Part shown: positions 22,686 through 30,345 of the stretch, one piece after another
How the letters are laid out: the number at the start of each line of letters is the position of its first letter
Numbering within the stretch: the stretch's first letter is position 1
From: Bacillus massilioanorexius
GTDB taxonomy: Bacteria > Bacillota > Bacilli > Bacillales > DSM-1321
Assembly: GCF_902374955.1 (NCBI RefSeq)
Contig: NZ_CABKRX010000033.1
Location: 1-30,380, forward strand
Reading direction: 5' to 3'
DNA length: 30,380 bases
Translations under genes and position numbers: made by a program
Notes under the pieces: generated by a model
Database searches by the model: none
The model's input: the letters and a program-made list of their open reading frames with translations, nothing else
Told to the model about the DNA's origin: nothing

Positions 22686-23240
22686 ATGAAAAAGCTGTGT
22701 TTATTTATTGTCTTTGTCATGATAGCTTTAATCATCATTGGAAATAAAACAAAAATATCGTTAGAGATGGTTAGTTCTGAGGTGAAAATAGGGAAGTATG
22801 GAGATAGTGCTGAAGCGTTTGTTGATGAGAAAGGAATTACACATTTATATAAACCGATCGTATTATATTATAAAGTAGCACTCAAAAACGCGGGTTCTGA
22901 TATTGGGAAAAATATAAAAAAAGATTTACAAATGAAAATAATACCTAATGATGATTTAATTCAAGCATCTGAGGAAGTGTTAGGTTTTAATGTATTTATA
23001 GAAACCAACGGATACAGAGGTGGGGAAGGAAGAAATAGTATATCATACATAAAAGAGAATGAAGTAGGAGACTTTGATTTGTTTTATAGCGTTGGTTTTG
23101 ATGAGGACACACCTTCTAAATATACAAAAGCTCCTTCAAAGCAAAAGCTTGCCCTATTGCAGGAAAAAATGACTGATGCTGTAGCTGTAATTACAGACAA
23201 TAATGAGCGTAATTTGGTTAGCTTTACATTGTCTAAGTAA
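22686..23240 (+). CDS. Exported protein, unknown function
   Basis: A 184-residue protein with an N-terminal hydrophobic segment (about 3-19; MKKLCLFIVFVMIALIIIG), either a signal peptide or an anchor, and a soluble beta-rich domain. The segment LYYKVALKNAGSDIGKNIKK looks like an immunoglobulin-like strand pair. There is no lipobox with certainty. No family recognised. The start codon overlaps the end of the short repeat-coding frame, and GGAAAGGGATGGA lies upstream. A terminator follows. Confidence 0.55.
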   Translation: MKKLCLFIVFVMIALIIIGNKTKISLEMVSSEVKIGKYGDSAEAFVDEKGITHLYKPIVLYYKVALKNAGSDIGKNIKKDLQMKIIPNDDLIQASEEVLGFNVFIETNGYRGGEGRNSISYIKENEVGDFDLFYSVGFDEDTPSKYTKAPSKQKLALLQEKMTDAVAVITDNNERNLVSFTLSK

Positions 23241-23250
23241 AAGACGTTAT

Positions 23251-23286
23251 AAAAAAGGAATCAGGCAACTTTGATTCCTTTTTTTA
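23251..23286. terminator. Bidirectional terminator between converging genes
   Basis: AAAAAAGGAATCA (23251-23263) and TGATTCCTTTTTT (23272-23284) form a 13-bp stem flanked by A and T tracts. It serves both the plus-strand exported protein and the minus-strand acid-sugar operon. Confidence 0.9.
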
Positions 23287-23295
23287 ATATCAAAT

Positions 23296-24153
23296 TTAAG
23301 CTTTATTATTTGAACCAAAGATTCGAATTTTATTCTTAACAGTCGTTTTAATTGCTTCGTGTCCTGGTTGAATATACTTCCGTGGATCAAACATGGTTGA
23401 ATCAGCTGCTAAAACCTCACGAATTGTTTTAGTAAAAGCCATTTGGTTTTCAGTGTTTACGTTTATTTTCGATGTACCAAGTGATATAGCGCTTTTCAAA
23501 TCTACTACAGCAATACCTGTTCCACCATGCAAAGATAATGGAAGGTTAGTTATATTTTTAATTTCTTCCATCTCTTTAAATCCTAGCTTAGGTTCACCTT
23601 TATATGGACCATGGACAGATCCTAATGCGGGAGCAAGGCAGTCTATCGCTGTTTCTTCGGCAAATAACTTACATTCATGAACATCCGCATAGATAACACC
23701 TTCGGATATAACACCTTCTTCTTCACCACCAACTGATCCTAGTTCAGCTTCAACTGAAACTCCTTTAGCATGTGCATATTCTACTACTTTTTTTGTTATT
23801 TCCATATTGGTTTCTAATGGCTGATAAGAAGCATCAATCATAACGGAAGAGTAGCCTATATCAATGGCTTCTTTACATTTTTCAAAAGAAACTCCATGAT
23901 CAAGATGTAAAACAACAGGTACGGATATTTTCATATCTTGTAATAAACCCTTAAGTGTCATATATACTGTTTTTAATCCACCCATGTGAGTAATTCCAGC
24001 TTCACCAATTCCAAGAATAACAGGTGATTTTTCTTCTTCAGCAGCAGAAAGAATGGCTTGTGCCCATTCAAGATTGTATACATTGAATTGTCCAATTGCG
24101 TATTTTTCCTGAAATGCTTTATGTAACAATTCAGTCATCGAGACGAATGGCAT
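23296..24153 (-). CDS. Class II aldolase, FbaA/IolJ-like
   Basis: A 285-residue zinc-dependent aldolase very like Bacillus FbaA in length and pattern: MPFVSMTELLHKAF, GQFNVYNLEWAQAILSAAEE, the metal site HLDHG (Asp85, His86), SVMIDAS, EAELGSVGGEEEGV, HGPYKGEPKLGFKEME (His181), LHGGTG (His209) and INVNTE. Such enzymes split ketose phosphates into DHAP and an aldehyde. Being the last gene of an acid-sugar operon, it is unlikely to be the glycolytic copy; IolJ, which cleaves 2-deoxy-5-keto-gluconate 6-phosphate, is the closest precedent. The start follows TAGGAGGATAATAC. It is separated from the permease gene by 136 bases with a hairpin. Confidence 0.85.
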   Translation of the reverse strand: MPFVSMTELLHKAFQEKYAIGQFNVYNLEWAQAILSAAEEEKSPVILGIGEAGITHMGGLKTVYMTLKGLLQDMKISVPVVLHLDHGVSFEKCKEAIDIGYSSVMIDASYQPLETNMEITKKVVEYAHAKGVSVEAELGSVGGEEEGVISEGVIYADVHECKLFAEETAIDCLAPALGSVHGPYKGEPKLGFKEMEEIKNITNLPLSLHGGTGIAVVDLKSAISLGTSKINVNTENQMAFTKTIREVLAADSTMFDPRKYIQPGHEAIKTTVKNKIRIFGSNNKA

Positions 24154-24182
24154 GTATTATCCTCCTATCATTTTTATAAATA

Positions 24183-24213
24183 TACCGCCTCTCTTTTGAA
24201 CAGGGAGGCGGTA
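24183..24213 (-). other. Hairpin between permease and aldolase genes
   Basis: TACCGCCTC (24183-24191) and GAGGCGGTA (24205-24213) form a 9-bp GC-rich stem with no U tract after it on the minus strand. It may be a partial terminator, mRNA processing site or stabiliser that sets a different dose for the aldolase. Confidence 0.5.
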
Positions 24214-24289
24214 ATAGTTTACGAGTTAAGAATTTGATCAAGTAGTATTCATATAGTCATCTTGACTAGAAGTTACTTGTTCAGTTTAA

Positions 24290-25609
24290 TTACATAAATA
24301 AATCTAATAGTAATACTCCTCCAAGACCTACTAAAGAAATAATTGTAACCATAATTGACCACGTTTTTATGGTTTGTCCAATTGTTAGATTGAAGTATTC
24401 CTTATAGATCCAGAATCCCGCATCATTTACATGTGAGAAAGTAACACTTCCTGCACCTGCAGCTAACACCATTAATTCTGGGCTAGCTCCTGTAGAAGCA
24501 ACTAGTGGTGCTGCAATACCAGCAGCTGTCATACCTGCAACTGTCGCAGAACCTACTGCTATTCTTAATAGTGCAGCTATTAACCATGTTAGTAGTAAAG
24601 GTGATAAAGTAGAACCGGCCATTATATCTGATATATATTGATCGATGTGACTATCAATTAGAACTTGTTTAAATGCTCCACCAGCAGCGATAATCAATAA
24701 GATCATTGCAATGCCGCTTACAGATTCAGTCAGAGATTGCATGATTTCTGGCATTTTTCTACCTCTGTTAAGACCAAACGTGAAAATGGCAACGACTACA
24801 GAAATTAATAGTGCGACATTGGCATTTCCAATAAAATCGACAACTGGCATGATAGTAGATTTTGGTGCGAATATTTCTACGAATGCTTGTAGTGCAATTA
24901 GTATAACAGGTAATAGAGCGGTAAAAAGGCTGATACCGAATTTAGGCATTTCTTCTTCAGTAAATTCTCTAGGATTAAATAATCCTTTTGGAATTTCTAT
25001 TTCTAATGCTTCTTTTTTGAATAATTTCGTATAAAGTGGACCAGCTAGAATGAGAGATGGAATAGCAATAATGATACCAAATATTAATGTCTTACCAATA
25101 TTAGCTCCGAAGACATCAGCAACTGCAGTTGGTCCTGGATGAGGTGGAACAAATCCATGCATTGTAATCAAAGCAGCAATAACAGGCATTCCGATGTACA
25201 GAACAGGAACTCGAGCAGCAGTCGCAATTGTAAATACAAGTGGTATTAATACTACAACTCCCGTTTCGAAAAATAGGGCAATTCCGACAATTGCGGCGGT
25301 AACAACTGCTGCTAATTGAACTCTCTTCTGTCCAAAGCCGTTAATAAGTGTAGTAGCAATTCTTTGAGCTCCACCAGAGTCTGTCATTAACTTTCCGAGA
25401 ACTCCTCCAAAGATAATAACCATAGTTAAGTTTCCAAGAGTGGAACCAAGACCACTTTGAATGGAAGCCATTGCATCGATAGGGGACATGCCTTCTAATA
25501 TCCCGACAATCAAAGAAACAACAATTAAAGAAACAAATGCGTTTAGTTTTAAAACAACCATTAATAATAATAGTAAAGCAACCCCAATGGTGACTGATAT
25601 AATTGGCAT
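24290..25609 (-). CDS. GntP-family gluconate/acid-sugar permease
   Basis: A 439-residue polytopic membrane protein with about 12 helices of the GntP (gluconate:H+ symporter) family. Family segments include FGGVLGKLMTDSGGAQRIA, GVVVLIPLVFTIA, MHGFVPPHPGPTAVADVFGA and GSVTFSHVNDAGFWIYKEYF near the end. Members import aldonates such as gluconate, idonate or tetronates with protons. The ATG at 25609 follows AAGAGGAGAAT; a frame open to 25648 would add 13 residues without a ribosome binding site. Second-last gene of the acid-sugar operon, so it probably imports the pathway substrate. Confidence 0.9.
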   Translation of the reverse strand: MPIISVTIGVALLLLLMVVLKLNAFVSLIVVSLIVGILEGMSPIDAMASIQSGLGSTLGNLTMVIIFGGVLGKLMTDSGGAQRIATTLINGFGQKRVQLAAVVTAAIVGIALFFETGVVVLIPLVFTIATAARVPVLYIGMPVIAALITMHGFVPPHPGPTAVADVFGANIGKTLIFGIIIAIPSLILAGPLYTKLFKKEALEIEIPKGLFNPREFTEEEMPKFGISLFTALLPVILIALQAFVEIFAPKSTIMPVVDFIGNANVALLISVVVAIFTFGLNRGRKMPEIMQSLTESVSGIAMILLIIAAGGAFKQVLIDSHIDQYISDIMAGSTLSPLLLTWLIAALLRIAVGSATVAGMTAAGIAAPLVASTGASPELMVLAAGAGSVTFSHVNDAGFWIYKEYFNLTIGQTIKTWSIMVTIISLVGLGGVLLLDLFM

Positions 25610-25701
25610 ATTCTCCTCTTTTCCCTTACTTAGGGGAGGATGACTCACTATAAAAGTTAGTCATTATCCTCTAAGTTCGCTGTAATCATAGATGTACTTC
25701 A

Positions 25702-27138
25702 TTATTTCTTATTTAACATTTCAACAACTTCTTTTAAATCTGTTTTCGTACCAACATTACCAGGGAAAATGATATAAGCCATTCCCGGAAACTTACTTTC
25801 ATCTCCTGTAGTCCAAACTGGTATTCCAGGTTTTATTTGTCCAGCAACAGTTGCGCGTTTTACTTCAAGACCTTTTGTTCCTATATCACTTGAAGTAATA
25901 CCGCCTTTGGCAACGATAAAACTTGGCTTCACTTGTAATCTTTTTACAATACTAGTGACAGCATCAGAAATTTGAACGGATAACTTTAATTCTTCTTCTT
26001 TTTTACCTTCTCCTAGGTCCAGTCGCTCTCTTCTGGTAAATACAGCAACATTTTTTCCTTCGCTAAGAAGGCGGTTACTTGTTTCTATAATTCTAGTAAG
26101 CTCTTTATCAAATTTCTCTGGTTCTAGAACTAGATGAACATTAAACTCTAAAAATTCAATGACATTAGATTTTTGTAATTCCTCAAGCTGTTCGGTCGTT
26201 TTTTTAACATGCGAACCGATAATCACTAACCCACCATTAGTCGAATTTTCATCAATGAGTTCTTCTCTTGTCAGTAACGGTTTATCACTAACTCCACCAA
26301 TAACTTTTGTTAAAGCGGCAGCACTTCTGAACATAAAATGCTTCCCTTTGTTCATGGCATTTATTAAGGCAGTAACGAAAATTTTCACATCAATATAATC
26401 AACTGCATTGACAATAATCTTATTGAAATCCTTCGCTTTTAATAGTTGTTGTTCAATGGAATCTAGTTCAAGATTACGAAGACTTTCTAAAGAAATATAA
26501 ATCATTTGATCAGCTTTATATTCACCTTCTGATTTTTCTTCTGCCCATTCTCCTAAATGTGAATGAGTATATCCAAAAGTACGATCATTAGCAAATTCTG
26601 TCTCGCCAGCTGGAATTAAATAGTCATTTTCTTGCACATAATGAATGTTATCAATCGTAAATCGACCACCTTCTTTAAAGAAGGGCATTATTACTTCGCC
26701 ATCAAAAGTAATAGTTGAGTTAGATTCAATTGTGTCTTTTAATATGTTGGTTTCAAGTGGATAATGTCCTCTTAATGTAGAATCACCACGGCTAATTATA
26801 ATAAATTCTTTATTCGCTTTTTTGGCTGCTTCAACTGCATGTAAAGCAATTTCTCTATGTACATCTTCCGTTTCAGCAGCAGTAAATCCACGTGAATTTG
26901 TTAAAATGAAAAACATAGAATTGTCTTCTGCAAATCCTTTTTCTAAACTATCTAACGTCCAATCCGTATAGACAGAAATGTCATGTACTGTTTGAACACC
27001 TGTTGGATCGTCATCAAGTACAATGATTTTTTTGTTTAAAGTTTTTAAAGCATTTTCTAATAACTCATCGACAACCATTCTATCAACAGCTAGGATGCTT
27101 TTAAAGGCTTCTTCAACTAATCTTTTATTTGTACTCAT
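25702..27138 (-). CDS. Four-carbon acid sugar kinase family protein (DUF1537, OtnK/DtnK-like)
   Basis: A 478-residue kinase. The N-terminal sugar-binding domain carries KIIVLDDDPTGVQTVHD, FILTNSRGF and ISRGDSTLRGHYPLE; the C-terminal nucleotide-binding domain has FIVAKGGITSSDIGTKGL and, near the end, VWTTGDESKFPGMAYIIFPG. OtnK and DtnK of this family phosphorylate oxo-tetronates and threonate at the terminal hydroxyl. This member is longer than OtnK (about 420), with an N-terminal helical extension of some 35 residues, so its substrate may differ. Its ATG overlaps the stop of the dehydrogenase gene by four bases, showing translational coupling. A GAGGGG lies about 10 bases upstream. Confidence 0.85.
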   Translation of the reverse strand: MSTNKRLVEEAFKSILAVDRMVVDELLENALKTLNKKIIVLDDDPTGVQTVHDISVYTDWTLDSLEKGFAEDNSMFFILTNSRGFTAAETEDVHREIALHAVEAAKKANKEFIIISRGDSTLRGHYPLETNILKDTIESNSTITFDGEVIMPFFKEGGRFTIDNIHYVQENDYLIPAGETEFANDRTFGYTHSHLGEWAEEKSEGEYKADQMIYISLESLRNLELDSIEQQLLKAKDFNKIIVNAVDYIDVKIFVTALINAMNKGKHFMFRSAAALTKVIGGVSDKPLLTREELIDENSTNGGLVIIGSHVKKTTEQLEELQKSNVIEFLEFNVHLVLEPEKFDKELTRIIETSNRLLSEGKNVAVFTRRERLDLGEGKKEEELKLSVQISDAVTSIVKRLQVKPSFIVAKGGITSSDIGTKGLEVKRATVAGQIKPGIPVWTTGDESKFPGMAYIIFPGNVGTKTDLKEVVEMLNKK

Positions 27139-28034
27139 TTATTTGAACCCCTCACTTCAATATTTGCTAGTTTTTCATAATATTGAACAATGCCACCATG
27201 ATCATCCATTATTTTTCCATCAGCTTTTAATGCATGAAATATTTCTAAGAGATGACTAGACAAAGGAAGAGGAACATCCATTTCATGAGCTGTATCCATT
27301 ACATTCGTAATATCTTTCATATTAATAGCCATTGTACCACCTGGTACAAAGTTTCTATCGAGAATAAGAGGTACCTTAGCATCTAATACAGCACTACCAG
27401 CAAGTCCGCCACGTATTGCTTTATACATTTTTTCAATATCAATTCCTGCTTTGGCTGCTAATACAAGAGCTTCAGACATAGCAGCAATGTTTAAGTTAAC
27501 AATTACTTGGTTTGCTAGCTTAGCTGTAACTCCACAACCAGTATCACCAACTAATGTAACATCTTTTCCCATATTATAGAGGATTGTCTTAGCTGATTCG
27601 AAAACATCTTCTTTACCACCTACCATAATGGCCAATGTTCCATCAATTGCTTTTGGTTCACCACCACTAACAGGGGCATCTAAGAAACCTACTCCTAGTT
27701 TGGCTGCCTCCTCGGCTAAAAGAGTAGTAGTGGCAGGAGTTATTGAACTCATATCAATAATAGTAGAACCAACTCTAGCTCCAGCTAGTATGCCATTTTC
27801 ACCTAAGACAACAGTTTGTACATGCTTAGAAGCAGGTAACATTGTAATGATGAAGTCACTTTGTTCTGCAACTTCTTTTGGAGATAATGCTGAAGTGGCA
27901 CCTGCATCTTGTAAAGCTTTAACAGCTTCCGAATTCAAATCATTTACTGTAAGAGAATGTCCAGCTTTTATTAAATTCAATGCCATAGGTTTACCCATAA
28001 TTCCTAACCCGATAAAGCCAATTTTTTTTGTCAT
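27135..28034 (-). CDS. NAD(P)-dependent beta-hydroxyacid dehydrogenase (GarR/LtnD-like)
   Basis: A 299-residue enzyme of the 3-hydroxyisobutyrate dehydrogenase family. The Rossmann fingerprint IGFIGLGIMGKPMALNLIKA, the substrate loop FLDAPVSGGEPKAIDGTLAI and the catalytic-lysine region GCGVTAKLANQ (Lys about 171) are intact. It is closest in pattern to tartronate semialdehyde reductase (GarR) and L-threonate dehydrogenase (LtnD); which reaction it performs cannot be settled from sequence. First gene of the operon, with an excellent GGGGGA site before ATG 28034. Upstream are a cre site and several palindromes. Confidence 0.85.
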   Translation of the reverse strand: MTKKIGFIGLGIMGKPMALNLIKAGHSLTVNDLNSEAVKALQDAGATSALSPKEVAEQSDFIITMLPASKHVQTVVLGENGILAGARVGSTIIDMSSITPATTTLLAEEAAKLGVGFLDAPVSGGEPKAIDGTLAIMVGGKEDVFESAKTILYNMGKDVTLVGDTGCGVTAKLANQVIVNLNIAAMSEALVLAAKAGIDIEKMYKAIRGGLAGSAVLDAKVPLILDRNFVPGGTMAINMKDITNVMDTAHEMDVPLPLSSHLLEIFHALKADGKIMDDHGGIVQYYEKLANIEVRGSNK

Positions 28035-28082
28035 GTTATATCCCCCTTGATGTAATTTCTATTTGTTGTAAAGCATCTATGG

Positions 28083-28096
28083 TGTTAACGCTTACA
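28083..28096 (-). promoter_or_regulatory. CcpA cre site of the acid-sugar operon
   Basis: TGTTAACGCTTACA fits the core of the cre consensus WTGNNARCGNWWWCAW in all fixed positions except the first W. It lies 49 bases upstream of the first gene, downstream of the probable start site, where CcpA would act as a block to transcription. Confidence 0.75.
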
Positions 28097-28111
28097 ATTT
28101 AGAATTGTAAG
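28091..28111 (-). promoter_or_regulatory. Large palindromic operator at the acid-sugar promoter
   Basis: Perfect 9-bp arms CTTACAATT (28091-28099) and AATTGTAAG (28103-28111) separated by TAG. It shares ACAATT with the adjacent TTGTATACAA-type sites and overlaps the cre site by six bases, placing it near the transcription start. Confidence 0.65.
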
Positions 28112-28115
28112 ATTA

Positions 28116-28167
28116 GTATATACAATTAATTTATTTTTGTATACAATTTTGTTTGAAATGTATACTT
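28116..28167 (-). promoter_or_regulatory. Three TTGTATACAA-like sites at 21-bp spacing with promoter
   Basis: Sites GTATATACAA (28116-28125), TTGTATACAA (28137-28146, perfect) and ATGTATACTT (28158-28167) have centres exactly 21 bp, two helical turns, apart. The TNGTATACNA pattern is typical for GntR/FadR-type regulators, and such a gene lies divergently at 28474. A minus-strand promoter TTGTAT (28146-28141), 18-base spacer, TATATA (28122-28117) sits within the array. Confidence 0.65.
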
Positions 28168-28334
28168 TTTAGCTAAAATCTTATTCAATTATGCTTTTTT
28201 TCTGGAAATTTGTTAATATAGTAGGGCTGATAATAGGCTTGCGTTAATCTATTTTAAAAATTTTGTTATGCGTTATAAAAGATTTCACTAAGAAAAAATG
28301 AGAGTAGATCCGCAGGAAAATAGATAAATTTAAG

Positions 28335-28415
28335 TACTCACAGTGAGTAAGTAGTAAGCAAAGTGAACAGATAGAATCTGTTATTTAGAATAATTAAAGA
28401 TTCTAGTACAGAATC
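28335..28415. promoter_or_regulatory. Three further palindromes before the GntR gene
   Basis: TACTCAC-A-GTGAGTA (28335-28349), AACAGAT-AGA-ATCTGTT (28366-28382) and GATTCT-AGTAC-AGAATC (28399-28415) follow each other in 80 bases. TATACT at 28419-28424 may be the -10 box of the GntR gene. They may be operators or RNA hairpins. The remaining sequence 28168-28334 shows no gene. Confidence 0.5.
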
Positions 28416-28473
28416 ATATATACTAATAAATAAAATAAACAAATTTCAGAAAAGAAGACCGAGGTGATGTACT

Positions 28474-29091
28474 ATGACAAATAATAAAAACTTTCATTCA
28501 GCCTATCACCAGTGCTATGAAATTTTACGTGATAAGATTTTAAATGGAGACATGCCAGGTGGTACAAAAATTGTAGAAGATAAATTGGCAACTGAATTAG
28601 GAGTTAGTCGAACACCTATTAGGGAATCCATTCGAAAATTGGAGTCTGAAGGGTTAATTGTTAAAAAAAGAGTTGTCATTCCTACAGAGAAAGATTTACG
28701 AAATATGTTCCAAGTACGAATTCTGTTAGAAGGTTATGCTGCGAATTGTGCAGCTACTTACTTAAAAGAAGAGGAAATAAAAAAACTCTATGAATATATT
28801 TTGATAGGTAAAACAGGCACAAAAGAAGAGATAATGGTCGCGAATGAAGGCTTTCATAATGATATTGTTAAAGCGAGTAATAATCCCATTATGATTGATA
28901 TTATAGATCGAATGCAGTCTATCATTTATCTGTTTCGGAAGACAGTTGTCATATATAATCGTCCGTTTTTAATTGAAGAGCATGAAGAAATATATAATGC
29001 CATTCTTGCAAGAGATGGTCAAACAGCAGAGATTTTAATGAAAAAGCATTTGGAGGCTGATTTAAATTTTTATCTTCATACGATGAGCTAA
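28474..29091 (+). CDS. GntR-family regulator, FadR subfamily (FCD domain)
   Basis: A 205-residue repressor. Residues about 8-75 form the winged helix: LRDKILNGDMPGGTKIVEDK, LATELGVSRTPIRESIRKLE and SEGLIVKK. Residues about 85-203 are the helical FCD effector domain with metal/ligand positions in FHNDIVKASNNP and EEHEEIYNAILARDGQTAEI. Such proteins bind carboxylic acids or sugar acids and release operators. GAGGTGATGTACT precedes the ATG. It is divergent from the acid-sugar operon and almost certainly controls it, probably through the TTGTATACAA-like sites, and perhaps itself. Confidence 0.9.
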   Translation: MTNNKNFHSAYHQCYEILRDKILNGDMPGGTKIVEDKLATELGVSRTPIRESIRKLESEGLIVKKRVVIPTEKDLRNMFQVRILLEGYAANCAATYLKEEEIKKLYEYILIGKTGTKEEIMVANEGFHNDIVKASNNPIMIDIIDRMQSIIYLFRKTVVIYNRPFLIEEHEEIYNAILARDGQTAEILMKKHLEADLNFYLHTMS

Positions 29092-29138
29092 TCTTGAATA
29101 GGTCGATTGTTGTTCTACGTAATATATTCTAACAATAC

Positions 29139-29172
29139 AAAAAGAGATAGTATTATTCTATCTCTTTTTAAA
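29139..29172 (+). terminator. Terminator after the GntR gene
   Basis: AAAAAGAGATAG (29139-29150) and CTATCTCTTTTT (29158-29169) form a perfect 12-bp stem with a 7-base loop. Confidence 0.85.
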
Positions 29173-29350
29173 ATTCAAGAGTGCAAAACTAGATGTAAGA
29201 ATGTACTGTAAGTCATCCTATTGACGCCAATTGAAGTTGATTTGGAATGCAACTCAAATGATAAGATGTTTTCGTTTTTGTAAATTATCATAGATTTACT
29301 AATATGTATCTTCTGGGATGTGTGGGTAATTCGAATGAAGTATTTCAGAT

Positions 29351-29530
29351 TTATACTTTTTTCTTTGTCGAATTATTGGGGAGAAAAATGATACCGTTTA
29401 ACAATAATAGTACACCGACTATTCTTATTAATTGGTTATATTCGGAGGTATGTAGAAAAAAAGACCATACACATAGTATAATCGCACCGAAAACAGATAC
29501 ACATAATCCAATAGACCTGAATAACATCAT
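29351..29530 (-). CDS. Small two-helix membrane protein, unknown function
   Basis: A 59-residue protein with two hydrophobic segments (about 5-25 and 35-51), a short loop SFFLHTSEYNQLIR and a basic tail NSTKKKV. The ATG at 29530 follows TAGGAGTGGTAAC with ideal spacing; the frame is open further to 29569 but those codons precede the ribosome binding site. No family recognised. A 16-bp palindrome lies just upstream. Confidence 0.6.
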   Translation of the reverse strand: MMLFRSIGLCVSVFGAIILCVWSFFLHTSEYNQLIRIVGVLLLLNGIIFLPNNSTKKKV

Positions 29531-29544
29531 GTTACCACTCCTAG

Positions 29545-29560
29545 TTTTACTATAGTAAAA
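29545..29560. promoter_or_regulatory. Perfect 16-bp palindrome upstream of the small membrane gene
   Basis: TTTTACTATAGTAAAA is fully self-complementary and lies 15 bases before the ATG at 29530, on the likely -10 region (CTATAG, with TTCAAT 17 bases upstream on the minus strand). Could be an operator or simply AT-rich promoter DNA. Confidence 0.4.
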
Positions 29561-29597
29561 TGATACCATTTTATTGAATTGTTGTATAATAAAGACA

Positions 29598-30100
29598 TTA
29601 AGAAATTTCTTTAATTAAATCTGAGTTGTTGTTTTTAGTTGAATTTACGTCAGAAGATACTTCGTAAGCTTCTATTAAATCATCAGCATATGGTTGTATG
29701 ATTCGAGTAAACAGAGAATTAGGTGAGTTTCTAGGGTTAAGCCATAGTTTTTCATCCTCAGGTTTAACAATGAGAGGCATTCTTTCGTGTATTGTAGACA
29801 TGAATGAATTGGCTTTAGTTGTTATAATCGTGCATGAAAAAATAGTATTCCCAAGTGGTGATTTCCATGATTCCCACAATCCAGCCATAGCAAAGGGTTC
29901 ATTCGATTTTAATTTAATTCGCATTGGAATTTTTCGTTCGGGTGTTTTTTTCATTCATAAAATGAATCGGCAATTATTAGACAACGTCTTTTCTGAAAGG
30001 CGTTCCGAAATGAAGGTTTTTCAGAGAGTGTTTCTGCTCTAGCATTTATAAGTTTATAGCCTATTTTTTCATCTTTAGACCAATTCGGTACTAGTTTATC
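29598..30100 (-). pseudogene. SRAP (YedK/HMCES) family protein remnant
   Basis: SRAP proteins cross-link to abasic sites in single-stranded DNA through an N-terminal Cys. Here the middle part (30100 to about 29951) reads KLVPNWSKDEKIGYKLINAR, AETLSEKPSFRNAFQKRRCL and ADSFYE, then meets a TGA because one G of the usual YEW codon TGG is missing. After that one-base shift the frame continues KKTPERKIPMRI, FAMAGLWESW, CTIITTKANSFMSTIHERMP and ends with the SSDVNS segment. The N-terminal MCGRF block with the catalytic Cys is absent, so the protein could not work even with the shift repaired. Confidence 0.75.
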
Positions 30101-30345
30101 AATACTATATTTTAAAATTTACGTATATTTATTGATGTCTTTCTATGTTTACATATCTTTACCGATAAGGAAATAGACCATTAATGAAATTTCAATCTTA
30201 TCTTTAAAGAATATAAATGAAACTTATTGAACAAGACTAAGGAGAAGAATATGTCAGTAATATGAATTAGTAAAATAAGAAGTTGCTTTCCACTTAAATA
30301 TTTTGAGAAACACACTTAAATAAAAAGGTGCTAGAATTGAAGATT

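Noticed and set aside
22560..22690. CRISPR-like array
   Set aside because: The 21-nt units are directly adjacent without spacers and follow codon periodicity, so this is a coding-type tandem repeat.
24711..28050. Plus-strand open frames opposite the acid-sugar operon (24711-25034, 26159-26398, 27023-27259, 27628-28050)
   Set aside because: All lie antisense to clear GntP, kinase and dehydrogenase genes and lack translation signals.
29949..29956. Recoding of TGA as Trp at the SRAP YEW motif
   Set aside because: Counting the following A run shows the downstream frame is shifted by one base, so a lost G explains it; other genes use TGA as a normal stop.
30251..30265. ATG with good ribosome binding site near the right end
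   Set aside because: The frame stops after four codons and the next in-frame stretch is only about 17 codons, so no gene can be supported.
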